Source: an uncultured Bacilli bacterium (GTDB lineage: Bacteria; Bacillota_I; Bacilli_A; RF39; UBA660). From it: a stretch of 33,965 nt of DNA. Of the stretch, positions 15,091 through 23,728 are shown piece by piece. The translations under genes and the position numbers were made by a program. The stretch is taken from contig CAKOLL010000012.1 in NCBI GenBank assembly GCA_934096295.1, positions 1 to 33,965 of the forward strand, written 5' to 3'. Within the stretch, counting starts at the first letter, position 1, and each line of letters begins with the position of its first letter. A model generated the notes under the pieces. That model saw only the letters and a program-made list of their open reading frames with translations, searched no databases and was not told the origin of the DNA.

Positions 15091-15819
15091 CTATTTTTTC
15101 ACAAACCTACACTTTGGAAAATTAGAGCATCCCATAAATTCTCCATATTTTCCATTTCTCTTTATAAGTTCTCCACCACATCTTGGGCATTTATTTCTTA
15201 GCTGTTCATCTTTATTATTTTTGATTAATTTAGCATTCTTTACATGATCTTTTCTTACTTTTTTATCTATTATTTTTAAATTATTTATGATTTGATATAA
15301 TTCACTTGGATTTTCAATAACTTCTTCCTTATAGGAATATATTTTCTCTAGTAAGTTGTATATTCTAATTACATTATTTGATTTAACTGTTACTTTAGCT
15401 CTACTTGGAATACATACTAGTGATACAAACTTTTCTGCTTGTACATTTAATACTTCATTTAATGATTTAACATGACCATAGTTTTGATGTAAAGGATTAT
15501 TTACATAAAATCTTTTATTACCGCTTTTTATCATCCATCTTTTATCATAATCATTACCTTTAATATAACCATTATATTGCTTTGTTTCAATAACAAAAAT
15601 ACCATATTTTGAAACAATAATATGATCTATTTGATGCGTTTTATTATCACTTGTTTTAACCATTACATCATTAATTATAAAATAATCATTTGGCAATTTT
15701 TTTAGTTCTCTTTTTACCCAGAACTCACCAGCTTTACCTATCCACTTTTTATAATTAACATATAATATAACATCTAATGCTATAATTATCCATAACCATG
15801 GATTTAATAACCACTTCAT
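15091..15819 (-). CDS. Membrane-anchored NERD nuclease-like protein with topoisomerase-type zinc finger
   Basis: A 242-residue protein: one N-terminal membrane helix (about 3-21), a NERD domain (about 27-140) and a C-terminal zinc finger. The NERD core reads GKAGEFWVKREL, then QIDHIIVSKYGIFVIETK with Asp65, Glu78 and Lys80 in PD-(D/E)XK-like spacing, then NPLHQNYGHV. The C-terminus CPRCGGELIKRNGKYGEFMG followed by two more cysteines matches the C4 finger of topoisomerase I. NERD proteins are predicted nucleases or DNA-processing factors; a defence role is possible but unproven. A good promoter (15846-15874) precedes it. Confidence 0.85.
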   Translation of the reverse strand: MKWLLNPWLWIIIALDVILYVNYKKWIGKAGEFWVKRELKKLPNDYFIINDVMVKTSDNKTHQIDHIIVSKYGIFVIETKQYNGYIKGNDYDKRWMIKSGNKRFYVNNPLHQNYGHVKSLNEVLNVQAEKFVSLVCIPSRAKVTVKSNNVIRIYNLLEKIYSYKEEVIENPSELYQIINNLKIIDKKVRKDHVKNAKLIKNNKDEQLRNKCPRCGGELIKRNGKYGEFMGCSNFPKCRFVKK

Positions 15820-15845
15820 ACATAACCTCGTTCCTAATTGACATT

Positions 15846-15874
15846 ATTATATAATAGGCATGATAAAAAAACAA
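15846..15874 (-). promoter_or_regulatory. Promoter of the NERD gene
   Basis: TTGTTT (15874-15869), 17-base spacer, TATAAT (15851-15846) on the minus strand. Confidence 0.65.
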
Positions 15875-15902
15875 GTTAGCCACCATAAAAATATTAATAA
15901 TC

Positions 15903-15932
15903 TAAAAAAAGAAACCTTTTTAAGATTTCTTT
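15903..15932 (-). terminator. Terminator of the cysteine-rich peptide gene
   Basis: AAAGAAATC (15932-15924) pairs with GGTTTCTTT (15916-15908) with one G-U, loop TTAAAAA, then a T run on the minus strand. It starts 10 bases after the stop of the peptide gene. Confidence 0.75.
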
Positions 15933-15941
15933 AGTATTTAA

Positions 15942-16100
15942 TTAACATTCACAGTTTTCACAGCTGCATTCTTCACAATCGCAGTTTTCACCACAGTTGC
16001 AATCTTCGCAATCGCATTCACATTCACAGCTTTCATCACAATTGCATTCTTCGCATCCACAACCACAATTGCAAGTTTCTAATTTATCTTCATTTTCCAT
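15942..16100 (-). CDS. 52-residue peptide with 18 cysteines (metallothionein-like)
   Basis: A short ORF with full expression signals. Cysteines are residues 10, 12, 14, 16, 19, 21, 25, 27, 29, 31, 34, 36, 40, 42, 45, 47, 50 and 52, almost all as Cys-x-Cys pairs. The rest is mostly acidic (14 Glu, 5 Asp) with one Lys and no His or aromatic residue; Cys is the last residue. Such density suggests a metal-binding, metallothionein-like peptide, or a soft-metal or cluster scaffold. It is unlike SmtA/BmtA, which have about nine Cys plus His. GAGGTG is five bases before the ATG. A TTGTTA-17-TATAAT promoter (16124-16152) and a terminator (15903-15932) make it a single-gene unit. The Cys codons mix TGC and TGT, so it is not a simple nucleotide repeat. 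Confidence 0.8.
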   Translation of the reverse strand: MENEDKLETCNCGCGCEECNCDESCECECDCEDCNCGENCDCEECSCENCEC

Positions 16101-16123
16101 TATTACACCTCGTTTCTATTTAC

Positions 16124-16152
16124 ATTATACTACATAATTTAAAATTTAACAA
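16124..16152 (-). promoter_or_regulatory. Strong promoter of the cysteine-rich peptide gene
   Basis: TTGTTA (16152-16147), exactly 17 bases, TATAAT (16129-16124). The -35 lies inside the last codons of the large phosphoesterase gene. The start site at about 16117 leaves a leader of about 17 bases. No operator or metal-sensor site is evident. Confidence 0.75.
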
Positions 16153-19100
16153 ATTTTAACACTTTTTCTTTATGTGGTATATCACTTGATACGATATTTG
16201 CTAACATTATATTTTTGTTAAAGTCTATGAGTCTTTTTTCAATATCAAATGTTCCATCACATTTTTCTTTTAAAACATAGTAACAAGCATCACCAAAGTC
16301 ATTTTTAGCATGTCCCATTCCTACTGCTCTTAGGGATGTAATTTTTGTAGCAAATAGTTTATCATCTAAGGCAAAATGGACATGTCCTTGAATTACTGCA
16401 TCATAATCCGTTACTTTTTTACCACCAAATAAAGGATTATTTAAAGCATCGATATAGCCCTTAACTTTGGGGTCATCTAAATTAGCATGTGATACGATAT
16501 CATTAACTTTTCTATTTGCTTCCTTGCTATTTGTGTATAAGAATTGTTTGCTTGAAGAACCTACTTTAAAATTTCTTTGATATGCCCAGGTGGAGTTATT
16601 TCCTAGGTAATCCCAACGAATATCATTAGCAAAGTGACATAATGCAACATTTTGATTTCCAATGTTTAAATCAATCGATGGTTTATATAGTTTTAAAGTC
16701 TTTATATCTGATGCACTTAATTTATTATAAGTCCATTCTTGATTTTCTCTTTTTGCATCATCAAAATATGTAAATGGTTCAATACCTAAGGTATTATAAT
16801 ATTCACTATTTCCAGCGATAGATTTAACATTATAATCTTCAAGTAATCCTAATACTTCATGAGGATTTGGACCTACTCCAACGTTATCTCCGAGTGAATA
16901 AATTTCTGTTATTCCCCTTTTTCTTATTTCTTCTAATACTGCTAAAGTTGGTTCATATAAAGAATGAGCATCTGTAATTATCGCTATTTCTCTTCCTGTA
17001 TAAACATTTGATTTTTTGTTTATATTTATTCTTGTAGTTAAAGTGCTTAATATATCATCTAGTTCTTTAGGAACTTGTGTATAAGAAAATTCAACTTCAT
17101 TTAAATCAAAAACTCTCTTAACATTGTTAATTGTTTCCATTGGATTTTGAGTTATTATAAATGGCAAATTATATTTTTCATGATATACTAACTCTTCTTC
17201 AGATGGAATTCTTCCACCAGGGAGAATAATACCACTTACTTTTACACCTTCACGATATAATAAAACTTCTGAATTAGTCATTGTAACTGCACTTGTTTCT
17301 AATATTCCTCTTTCAGTACGATTTAACTCTTTTACCTCTACAGAATTATTTTTTATATTATAATTTGTCCCCATGTTTATTAAGGAACTATGAATAAAAC
17401 TTCCCGTAAGAATCTTATCTATTGCAAAAGTCGGAGATGTTTTATCAAAATAATATTTTTGACCCAAATAACTAATCGGACTTACTGATAAAAAGTTTCT
17501 TTTACTATTTGCTTCTCCATTTATTAAATCTTCAACTTTTTCACTTCTACTTAATATGTGAGCATATAAACAATAGTTAACTTTAGAAAAATCATATACA
17601 ACCCCACCATATTTTTGTGATAATTCGGGATTTATTAAACTTTTAGCAACATCACTATCAAGCTTTGTTAAATTTAACTTAGCATCAAGTTCAAATAGTT
17701 TTTGAATATTTTTTTGAAAGTTAATGAATGAAGATTCTATTATAAGTAAATTTTCCGGATGTCTAATAATAAAATATTTTAATATATTTCTTAGTGTTTC
17801 AACGTTATTACTAGCATTAATTGCATCTACAACTTTAGAAAATTTTAATAACTCATCAATAAATTCAGTAAACTTCTTATTACTTTTATTTACTTCTTTT
17901 AATGTTAGTAAAGTTTTAGTACCTCCGATATAACTAAGAGTTTTATTAGCTTTTTGACAAATTATATCCATAAAAATTGTCTTTAATTTCTCAATTGAAC
18001 TAGTTTTTAAAATAGTATCTTTATATTGATCTAATATTTTTATTCTTATAGTTTTTATATCATCAAGGCTTTTTACTTCACTTTTTTTATTATAAGATGA
18101 TGAAAATAATCTTTTTAAGTTATCACTACTTTCTTTATCTAATAAAACATTATCATTAACTAAATTCATAATTAAATAATAACAATCTTTAAAAGCATCT
18201 ATTATAGCTAGATAGTTAATTATATTATAAACCATATTTTCTTTATTTTGATCTTCATGGTATAATTCATTCATTAAATATTTAACTGAGGCAAAAAAGT
18301 CTTCTTCTTTATTAAATTCTATAATATCTAAAACTTTTTTAAACCAATCTTTATAATTTTCACTACCTGAACCATATTGGACAAAAGCATCAAAATCTAT
18401 ACCTGATTTATTAATGAAAGACTTTATTTTGTTATAGTTTTTTACTACTAATTCTGCATCGGTATAGTTTATTAATTCTATACAATTATCTAGGTCATTT
18501 TCATTTATATCTACGCTCTTTAAAATTAATTTTTTGATGTCGGTATGAGTTTCATATGATTTTAGATATACATATAAATCTTCTTTTTTGGTTTCTTTTA
18601 TTCTTTTTAAAATTAACTCTTTATTTTGTAAAACTGCGAGTTCTTTAGAAAATGTTGTTGGAAATAGATCTAATGTTGCTAGCTCTTTTATAGATAGATT
18701 AGTAATTATTTTTTCTATATATTCTTTTTTAGTTGCAAAAATTAAAGTTGTTAATTCTTCATTACTTCTTTCTATCAACTCTTTTAAATCAAACTCGCCA
18801 TTCTTTATTAGAAACATTTTGTATAAATCACAATAGTTACCAAATAAAATATCAGATATTATTATTGATGATGGTTTCTTTTTTAAATCTAATAATAATT
18901 CTTCGTTCTTTAACTCTAAAATTAATGTTTGAACTTTTAGAGGAATATTTTTTGAATTTCTTAAATAACAAATTTTCAAACTAGCTAAAGATCTAGCTTT
19001 AATAGCAAGTTTTAAATCTGTCTCTTTTTTATCCATTATAAATTCTTTTATTTCATATGGTATTGAATCGTTGTATATCCATGACAAAACATTAATATCA

Positions 19101-20008
19101 CTTGTGCTTGATAATACTAGTTTTGTTTTTAACGGAAAATTTTTAATAAGTAGACTTGATATTTTAATACTTTTTATATTAATAAGTGTTTTTTTGAAAT
19201 CTTCAAAACTCATTTTATTAGCTAATGATATTAACATAGATGATTTTTCTTTTAATAAAATGTCATATACTATTTCAGGAAAAAGATTGCTACTTGTTAT
19301 TAAATCTTTTAGTTCTGATGATTTGATATTATTTATTTTTTTAAATAATTCCACACTTTTTAATTCTACGATTTTATTTTTAATTTCTTCCGTTGATGGC
19401 ATTTTTAATACATCAAGGATGTTGGTTGCATTTATATATCTTTTTATAATTAGCTCTTTTAAACTAATAGTTAATTTTTCACTATATAATATATATGCAA
19501 TATTGTTTACATCAAAAAATTTAGTCTCTAAACAATAGCTTATTAAGGATTTATCTTCAGTGCTAGATAAAAACTCTGCAAGTAATTTATCATTAACTCC
19601 ATAAATTATAATTAGTTCTTTTAGCTTTCGATTTTTTTTATTAGAATTTAAAACCTCTAAAATATTTTCGTTATATAAATATTTTACTATATATTTTTTT
19701 AATATATCTGGATAATGAGATTTAAATAAGTCGTTTTCTTTATAACCATGATGCTTTTGAAAAGATTCTTCAATATTCTTAGCAAATTCATAATTATTGG
19801 ATTTATCATCAATTATTTCTTTAATAATTTTTTTAGCTGATTTAGGTATCTTTCCATCAAAAAGATATTCAACTAATATATTTGAATTTAAATTTTCTAA
19901 CGCGCTTTTTAACAACCTATTATGTTTTTTTATAATAGTTTCTTTTTCTTTATAACTAATATCTTGACGATTTAATAAAGATAGTATATTCCCCCTAGTA
20001 ACAAACAT
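16139..20008 (-). CDS. 1289-residue protein: helical repeats plus C-terminal metallophosphoesterase
   Basis: The first ~750 residues are Leu/Lys/Glu-rich helices with loosely repeated units (forms of IPxxIKEFIM and LKELIIKRYI), resembling HEAT-type solenoids. Residues about 780-1000 form a different, unrecognised domain with SEVLLYREGVKVSGIILPGG. From about 1005 a calcineurin-like metallophosphoesterase follows: Asp1013-x-His1015, GDN (Asp1041), GNSE (Asn1067), His1125 in LCHFAND and GHVH (1208-1211). The usual GNHD/E has Ser in place of His, as in some divergent members. No signal peptide is seen. AAGGGGG precedes the ATG, and a TTGACA-17-TAAAAT promoter lies upstream. The substrate is unknown; the solenoid may present a protein or nucleic-acid partner to the phosphatase. 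Confidence 0.75.
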   Translation of the reverse strand: MFVTRGNILSLLNRQDISYKEKETIIKKHNRLLKSALENLNSNILVEYLFDGKIPKSAKKIIKEIIDDKSNNYEFAKNIEESFQKHHGYKENDLFKSHYPDILKKYIVKYLYNENILEVLNSNKKNRKLKELIIIYGVNDKLLAEFLSSTEDKSLISYCLETKFFDVNNIAYILYSEKLTISLKELIIKRYINATNILDVLKMPSTEEIKNKIVELKSVELFKKINNIKSSELKDLITSSNLFPEIVYDILLKEKSSMLISLANKMSFEDFKKTLINIKSIKISSLLIKNFPLKTKLVLSSTSDINVLSWIYNDSIPYEIKEFIMDKKETDLKLAIKARSLASLKICYLRNSKNIPLKVQTLILELKNEELLLDLKKKPSSIIISDILFGNYCDLYKMFLIKNGEFDLKELIERSNEELTTLIFATKKEYIEKIITNLSIKELATLDLFPTTFSKELAVLQNKELILKRIKETKKEDLYVYLKSYETHTDIKKLILKSVDINENDLDNCIELINYTDAELVVKNYNKIKSFINKSGIDFDAFVQYGSGSENYKDWFKKVLDIIEFNKEEDFFASVKYLMNELYHEDQNKENMVYNIINYLAIIDAFKDCYYLIMNLVNDNVLLDKESSDNLKRLFSSSYNKKSEVKSLDDIKTIRIKILDQYKDTILKTSSIEKLKTIFMDIICQKANKTLSYIGGTKTLLTLKEVNKSNKKFTEFIDELLKFSKVVDAINASNNVETLRNILKYFIIRHPENLLIIESSFINFQKNIQKLFELDAKLNLTKLDSDVAKSLINPELSQKYGGVVYDFSKVNYCLYAHILSRSEKVEDLINGEANSKRNFLSVSPISYLGQKYYFDKTSPTFAIDKILTGSFIHSSLINMGTNYNIKNNSVEVKELNRTERGILETSAVTMTNSEVLLYREGVKVSGIILPGGRIPSEEELVYHEKYNLPFIITQNPMETINNVKRVFDLNEVEFSYTQVPKELDDILSTLTTRININKKSNVYTGREIAIITDAHSLYEPTLAVLEEIRKRGITEIYSLGDNVGVGPNPHEVLGLLEDYNVKSIAGNSEYYNTLGIEPFTYFDDAKRENQEWTYNKLSASDIKTLKLYKPSIDLNIGNQNVALCHFANDIRWDYLGNNSTWAYQRNFKVGSSSKQFLYTNSKEANRKVNDIVSHANLDDPKVKGYIDALNNPLFGGKKVTDYDAVIQGHVHFALDDKLFATKITSLRAVGMGHAKNDFGDACYYVLKEKCDGTFDIEKRLIDFNKNIMLANIVSSDIPHKEKVLKFVKF

Positions 20009-20034
20009 ATTTATCCCCCTTAATAATTAGCTAT

Positions 20035-20063
20035 ATTTTATCACAAAATTTTATTTTTGTCAA
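20035..20063 (-). promoter_or_regulatory. Promoter of the large phosphoesterase gene
   Basis: TTGACA (20063-20058), 17-base spacer ending in TGA, TAAAAT (20040-20035) on the minus strand. A second TTGACA occurs ten bases further upstream. Confidence 0.75.
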
Positions 20064-20071
20064 ATTTGTGT

Positions 20072-20100
20072 CAAAGAAAAAAGATATTATTTTTTCTTTG
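20072..20100 (-). terminator. A/T-rich terminator hairpin after the 74-residue protein gene
   Basis: CAAAGAAAAAA and TTTTTTCTTTG form a perfect 11-bp stem with a 7-base loop on the minus strand, overlapping the last codons and stop of the gene. The 3' arm supplies the U-rich tract, so termination is plausible but not certain. Confidence 0.45.
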
Positions 20101-20311
20101 ATGCCCTTTTTTGAGCAACTTTTTTAATACCTTCTTTAACTTCATTTGTAAGTTCCTTATTCTTTTTATCTTCATAAGTAGTTTTTCCTGTTATATCATG
20201 ATAGGCTTCTTTAATTCCTTCACGGACAGCACATTTGATTAGATAGTAAATAAGTAAACTTATTATAAATACTAATAATGCTAATAAAATAAAACTAATT
20301 GTATTGTTCAT
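20087..20311 (-). CDS. Small single-pass membrane protein
   Basis: A 74-residue protein with one hydrophobic helix (about 5-27, FILLALLVFIISLLIYYLI) and a lysine-rich, charged C-terminus ending KRASKKK. I do not recognise the family. AAGGAGG is seven bases before the ATG. A 16-bp perfect palindrome containing the likely -10 lies immediately upstream. It sits alone between the S41 peptidase and the large phosphoesterase genes; no function can be inferred. Confidence 0.65.
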   Translation of the reverse strand: MNNTISFILLALLVFIISLLIYYLIKCAVREGIKEAYHDITGKTTYEDKKNKELTNEVKEGIKKVAQKRASKKK

Positions 20312-20322
20312 TTTGTCCTCCT

Positions 20323-20338
20323 TAGTATAATTATACTA
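20323..20338 (-). promoter_or_regulatory. 16-bp palindrome overlapping a -10 element
   Basis: TAGTATAATTATACTA is perfectly self-complementary and contains TATAAT on both strands, directly before the AAGGAGG of the 74-residue gene. It can be a symmetric -10 region or an operator. The -35 is weak. Confidence 0.4.
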
Positions 20339-20354
20339 TATTTTGTTAATAATT

Positions 20355-21932
20355 TTAAGATATTTTTTCTTTATTCAAGTAATTTAACATATATTCCAAT
20401 TCATAATCAATTTTTTTATTAAATATTTTAGTTATTGTTTCTTTATTAATTGGTATTTTTATATCCAATTTTACACCACCATCTTTATTACTATCACTAT
20501 CTATTATTACTCTATTGTTCTCATCTTTACAGGCAATACTTGGAATTGACACTAAAATATTTTCGGGCATAATAATTCTTTTTTTCACTGTTGCTATACT
20601 TCCGTTAGTACTTGTTAAACCTGCCACTTTTATATTTTCAAACTTTCTTAAATTATAAGCTATTATTTCTCCGGCACTTATTGTGTTACCATTAACTAAA
20701 ATAATCGCGGGTAAATTTATTTTATTATTACCATTTACAATTATTTCATTTATATTTTTATAATTATTATTTTTTAAAATACTTTCTTTTAAATATAATG
20801 TCTTTTTATTAGTAAAATAACTTGTTATTAAACTACCTATTTTATCGCTACCCCCTTCATTATTTCTTAGATCAATTATTAGATTTTTAGCGTTATCCTT
20901 ATTTATATTGTCAACTATCTTGTTCATAGATTTTTTTACATCTTTTACTTTATCTTTTTCATTTGTTATTTTTAGGTATGCAGTGTTGTTAATTAATTTA
21001 TAGGTAAAATTTTTTTCATCATTATTTTTAGTAAATGTTTTAATATTTTCTTTAAGATATTTATAGCCATTATCAAAAGATTTTATGTTGATAACTTGTG
21101 TTTTTCCTTCTTCATTTATGAAAGTGATTTCATTTTCTTCATTACCTGTTACTGATAAATAAAAAGGAAGATAATAATTTAAAACATTTTTATTAGATAT
21201 ATTGGGAATAGAAACATTTAAATACTTTAAACGTTTTATCTCATCATTAATATCATTTCCATTCCACTTAATTATGGAATTTCCTTCTTTCAATCCCTCT
21301 TTATATGCCTTACTTTCTGGAGAAACATTTGTTGCTATATAAGTCTTATTATCTAAAAAAAACAAATTAAAACCATAATACCTATTATAAAATTTTTCTT
21401 TTGCTTCTTCTAAAGAAGAATTATTAACTAAACTTTTAATACCAATGTGAGCATCATAAAATTCATTTAAATAATTTTCTAATAATTGATAATATCTTAT
21501 TTCATTATTTATATTTTTAAATTCTTTTATATATTTTTGATATAAGTTATCATAATTAATTTTTTTATGTTTATTTAAAACATAATTTTCTTTTAGGCTT
21601 TCATGTAATTTGTTAAAAGATTCTAAATAACTTAGTGAGGCATAATTATTTAATTTGCAAGTAGTAATTAGAAAACTAACCAAAAGAATTAAAATAATTG
21701 TTAATAAGGTCTTTTTTATCAACTTTCTATTTGTTAAAGATAATATAATTGATAGTAAAGATGCTAAGTAAATTACTTTAAACAATAAATTTTCATTACT
21801 TATTTTTATATGTATAAAACATAATATAAAAGGAATAAATAATAGATATTTTTGTTTTTTTATTAAATATAAAATTATTGTTAGCAAAAATAAAATTATT
21901 ATAATTAAATCTTTTAATACCATAGTTATCAT
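20355..21932 (-). CDS. S41-family peptidase with N-terminal membrane domain
   Basis: A 525-residue protein. The first ~95 residues hold about four hydrophobic helices. A PDZ-like part (around YGFNLFFLDNKTYIATNVSP and the GLKEGNSIIKWNG stretch) leads to the S41 serine-protease core: NLIIDLRNNEGGSDKIGSL, then ILVNGNTISAGEIIAYNL containing the likely catalytic Ser. The CtpA-type lysine motif (TxGKG) is replaced by TSTNGS, so it belongs to the non-Ser/Lys branch. The catalytic domain probably faces outside. The frame could begin at a GTG at 21968, but that codon lies inside the upstream terminator hairpin, so I start at the ATG at 21932. The ribosome binding site is weak and no promoter is evident. 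Confidence 0.8.
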   Translation of the reverse strand: MITMVLKDLIIIILFLLTIILYLIKKQKYLLFIPFILCFIHIKISNENLLFKVIYLASLLSIILSLTNRKLIKKTLLTIILILLVSFLITTCKLNNYASLSYLESFNKLHESLKENYVLNKHKKINYDNLYQKYIKEFKNINNEIRYYQLLENYLNEFYDAHIGIKSLVNNSSLEEAKEKFYNRYYGFNLFFLDNKTYIATNVSPESKAYKEGLKEGNSIIKWNGNDINDEIKRLKYLNVSIPNISNKNVLNYYLPFYLSVTGNEENEITFINEEGKTQVINIKSFDNGYKYLKENIKTFTKNNDEKNFTYKLINNTAYLKITNEKDKVKDVKKSMNKIVDNINKDNAKNLIIDLRNNEGGSDKIGSLITSYFTNKKTLYLKESILKNNNYKNINEIIVNGNNKINLPAIILVNGNTISAGEIIAYNLRKFENIKVAGLTSTNGSIATVKKRIIMPENILVSIPSIACKDENNRVIIDSDSNKDGGVKLDIKIPINKETITKIFNKKIDYELEYMLNYLNKEKIS

Positions 21933-21947
21933 ATTCTTATTCTTAGC

Positions 21948-21970
21948 AAAAAAAGTGGTTTTATCCACTT
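21948..21970 (-). terminator. Terminator of the twin-HEPN gene
   Basis: AAGTGG-ATAAAA-CCACTT followed by TTTTT on the minus strand, beginning at the last base of the TAA stop. It stands directly before the S41 peptidase start. Confidence 0.8.
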
Positions 21971-23634
21971 TATGTTAATACTCTTTTTAGTGATTCATCT
22001 TTATTTAAAAAATCTTCAATTGGAATTTCATTTTTATAAATCATGTTAATAAATTCTGTGATTGGAACCTCACATTTAAACGTTAAAATTCCCTCATAAA
22101 TATCTTCGAAAACTATTTTGTCAACACGATTTTCAACAGATTCTATTTTGTAGTTACCATGAGAAATACTATTTCTAATACCATTTATTATTGCTTTATT
22201 TCTCAAGTGGCTTTCATTAAAACTTTCATAAAGATTTATTTCATTTAATCTTGTTAATAATGTTTTTAATTCTTCATAAAGTTTTATTCTTTCTTGATAT
22301 GTTTTTTGTAAATTACTTTGTAATATAACTTTAGCTTTTTCATTACCACTTTTAATTACTTGTGCTAAACTTTGTTCATTTTTAGAAATTTTGGCATCTA
22401 TTTCTGTAATTCTTTTTTTCTTACTTGTTAATTCTATTTGAAGGCTAGTTTTTAAACCATTATCCTTATTTATATATAAGACATTTATAGGACTTAAATC
22501 AAGGGTGCTGTAATCTAAACCATCACTTGGTAAAAATGTGTATTCATTACTATTTTCTAAAAATTTATCATTACCATAAGAAAATAATGCTTCGAAAAGA
22601 GCAAATGATGTTGTAGCTAATTCTTCTAGGCCTACAGTATCGTAATTGCATCCTTCTTTATATTCTTCAAGAATATAATTATAATCCACAGTTTGGTTTT
22701 CATATGCAATTTGTAATAATACCATATTCTTCTGAAGAGATCTAACTAATTGTTTTTTAGGATTAAGTTTATTTTCTAAATCTCTTTTCATAAATAATGT
22801 TTGATATTGATATGGCATATCATTTGGGTAGTTTGTATAAACACTATTAGTAACATATTCAATTAAATCATCTTTGAGTGGCATAGTTTTCCAATCAAAA
22901 ATATATCCTTGTTGGGCAAATTCATTTTTAGCTTGAATTAGTAAATTTATTGAAGGTGTACCTTTATAAGCACTGATAATCATATCAACGCTATTAGTTA
23001 TTATTTCATCTAAAGATCCTCCGTCTTGTTTTTTTAAACTAAAGCTCATTTTGCTAAATGATTTTAAGAATCCTTTAATTTCACTCTTTGCTTTTAATGA
23101 TTTAACTCTGTTTTTATCTATCTTATTAGTGACTACAATATCGTTTTTGTATTCTATATTTGAGGCATTTAAAAGATAACAATCAATAGACTTAGAAATC
23201 ATTTTGATAACATTAGACATTCCAATTGACATCATAGAATTTTCAAGTTTAAATAAGACTTTTTTATTTTCTAAGTCTATAATAAATTCACCATGAGCAA
23301 GTTTATTTCTAATTAATACCACAATTTCTTCTGGATTTTTAAATGTAAACCCATCAATTTTATAACCATTACCCGTTTTAGTAGCAACATTTTTAACACA
23401 ACTTAAGATTCCTTTATCAAGTGTTTTGCAAACAAAATTATTTTTTGAGCCTTCGATTAATTCTTCTTTAACTAACAATAAACAACATATTGCAAAACTA
23501 AATTTAGCCATTTGAAAAAAATCATCTTGTAAAATGTAATCATTTATTTTAGATTTGTTCATAAAACAATCAGACAAAAACATTGTGTATGCTTTAATAC
23601 CTCCGTAAAGTAATAAAAATGTATTTATGTCCAT
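21970..23634 (-). CDS. Protein with two HEPN-type R-N-x3-H motifs
   Basis: A 554-residue, mostly helical protein I cannot assign to a named family. Two copies of the HEPN RNase signature (R-x4-H) are seen: Arg109-Asn110...His114 in LIRNKLAHGEF and Arg487-Asn488...His492 in IRNSISHGNY, one near each end. Both carry Asn after Arg and Gly after His, as in active HEPN ribonucleases. A coiled-coil-like stretch (about 395-465) precedes the second motif. Two HEPN motifs in one chain recall Cas13, but there is no CRISPR array and the protein is much smaller. HEPN pairs also occur in abortive-infection and toxin proteins. It has a near-consensus promoter, GGGGG as ribosome binding site and a terminator, so it is a single-gene unit beside an XRE-membrane regulator. 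Confidence 0.6.
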   Translation of the reverse strand: MDINTFLLLYGGIKAYTMFLSDCFMNKSKINDYILQDDFFQMAKFSFAICCLLLVKEELIEGSKNNFVCKTLDKGILSCVKNVATKTGNGYKIDGFTFKNPEEIVVLIRNKLAHGEFIIDLENKKVLFKLENSMMSIGMSNVIKMISKSIDCYLLNASNIEYKNDIVVTNKIDKNRVKSLKAKSEIKGFLKSFSKMSFSLKKQDGGSLDEIITNSVDMIISAYKGTPSINLLIQAKNEFAQQGYIFDWKTMPLKDDLIEYVTNSVYTNYPNDMPYQYQTLFMKRDLENKLNPKKQLVRSLQKNMVLLQIAYENQTVDYNYILEEYKEGCNYDTVGLEELATTSFALFEALFSYGNDKFLENSNEYTFLPSDGLDYSTLDLSPINVLYINKDNGLKTSLQIELTSKKKRITEIDAKISKNEQSLAQVIKSGNEKAKVILQSNLQKTYQERIKLYEELKTLLTRLNEINLYESFNESHLRNKAIINGIRNSISHGNYKIESVENRVDKIVFEDIYEGILTFKCEVPITEFINMIYKNEIPIEDFLNKDESLKRVLT

Positions 23635-23658
23635 TATAAAACCCCCGTTTAGCGCTAT

Positions 23659-23687
23659 ATTTTAGCACTTTTTATTTAATTTGTCAA
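23659..23687 (-). promoter_or_regulatory. Strong promoter of the twin-HEPN gene
   Basis: TTGACA (23687-23682), 17 bases ending in TGC, TAAAAT (23664-23659). The 8-bp palindrome TAGCGCTA (23650-23657) sits at the expected start site, a possible operator. Confidence 0.75.
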
Positions 23688-23716
23688 AAAAATACCACCT
23701 CAGATGAAGCAGTATT
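23686..23716 (-). terminator. Terminator of the XRE-membrane gene
   Basis: AATAC (23716-23712) pairs with GTATT (23695-23691), with an inner CTTC/GAGG stem, then seven T on the minus strand. Its T run abuts the -35 of the twin-HEPN promoter. Confidence 0.7.
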
Positions 23717-23728
23717 GTAATTTGTTAA

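Noticed and set aside
19071..19538. 155-codon plus-strand frame in the large phosphoesterase gene
   Set aside because: Shadow of helical-repeat codons; no expression signals.
21933..21968. GTG start for the S41 peptidase at 21968
   Set aside because: It lies within the terminator hairpin of the upstream gene and adds a non-hydrophobic stretch before the first membrane helix.
21970..23634. Twin-HEPN protein as a Cas13 effector
   Set aside because: No repeat-spacer array, no cas genes, and 554 residues is below known Cas13 sizes; two R-x4-H motifs alone are not enough.
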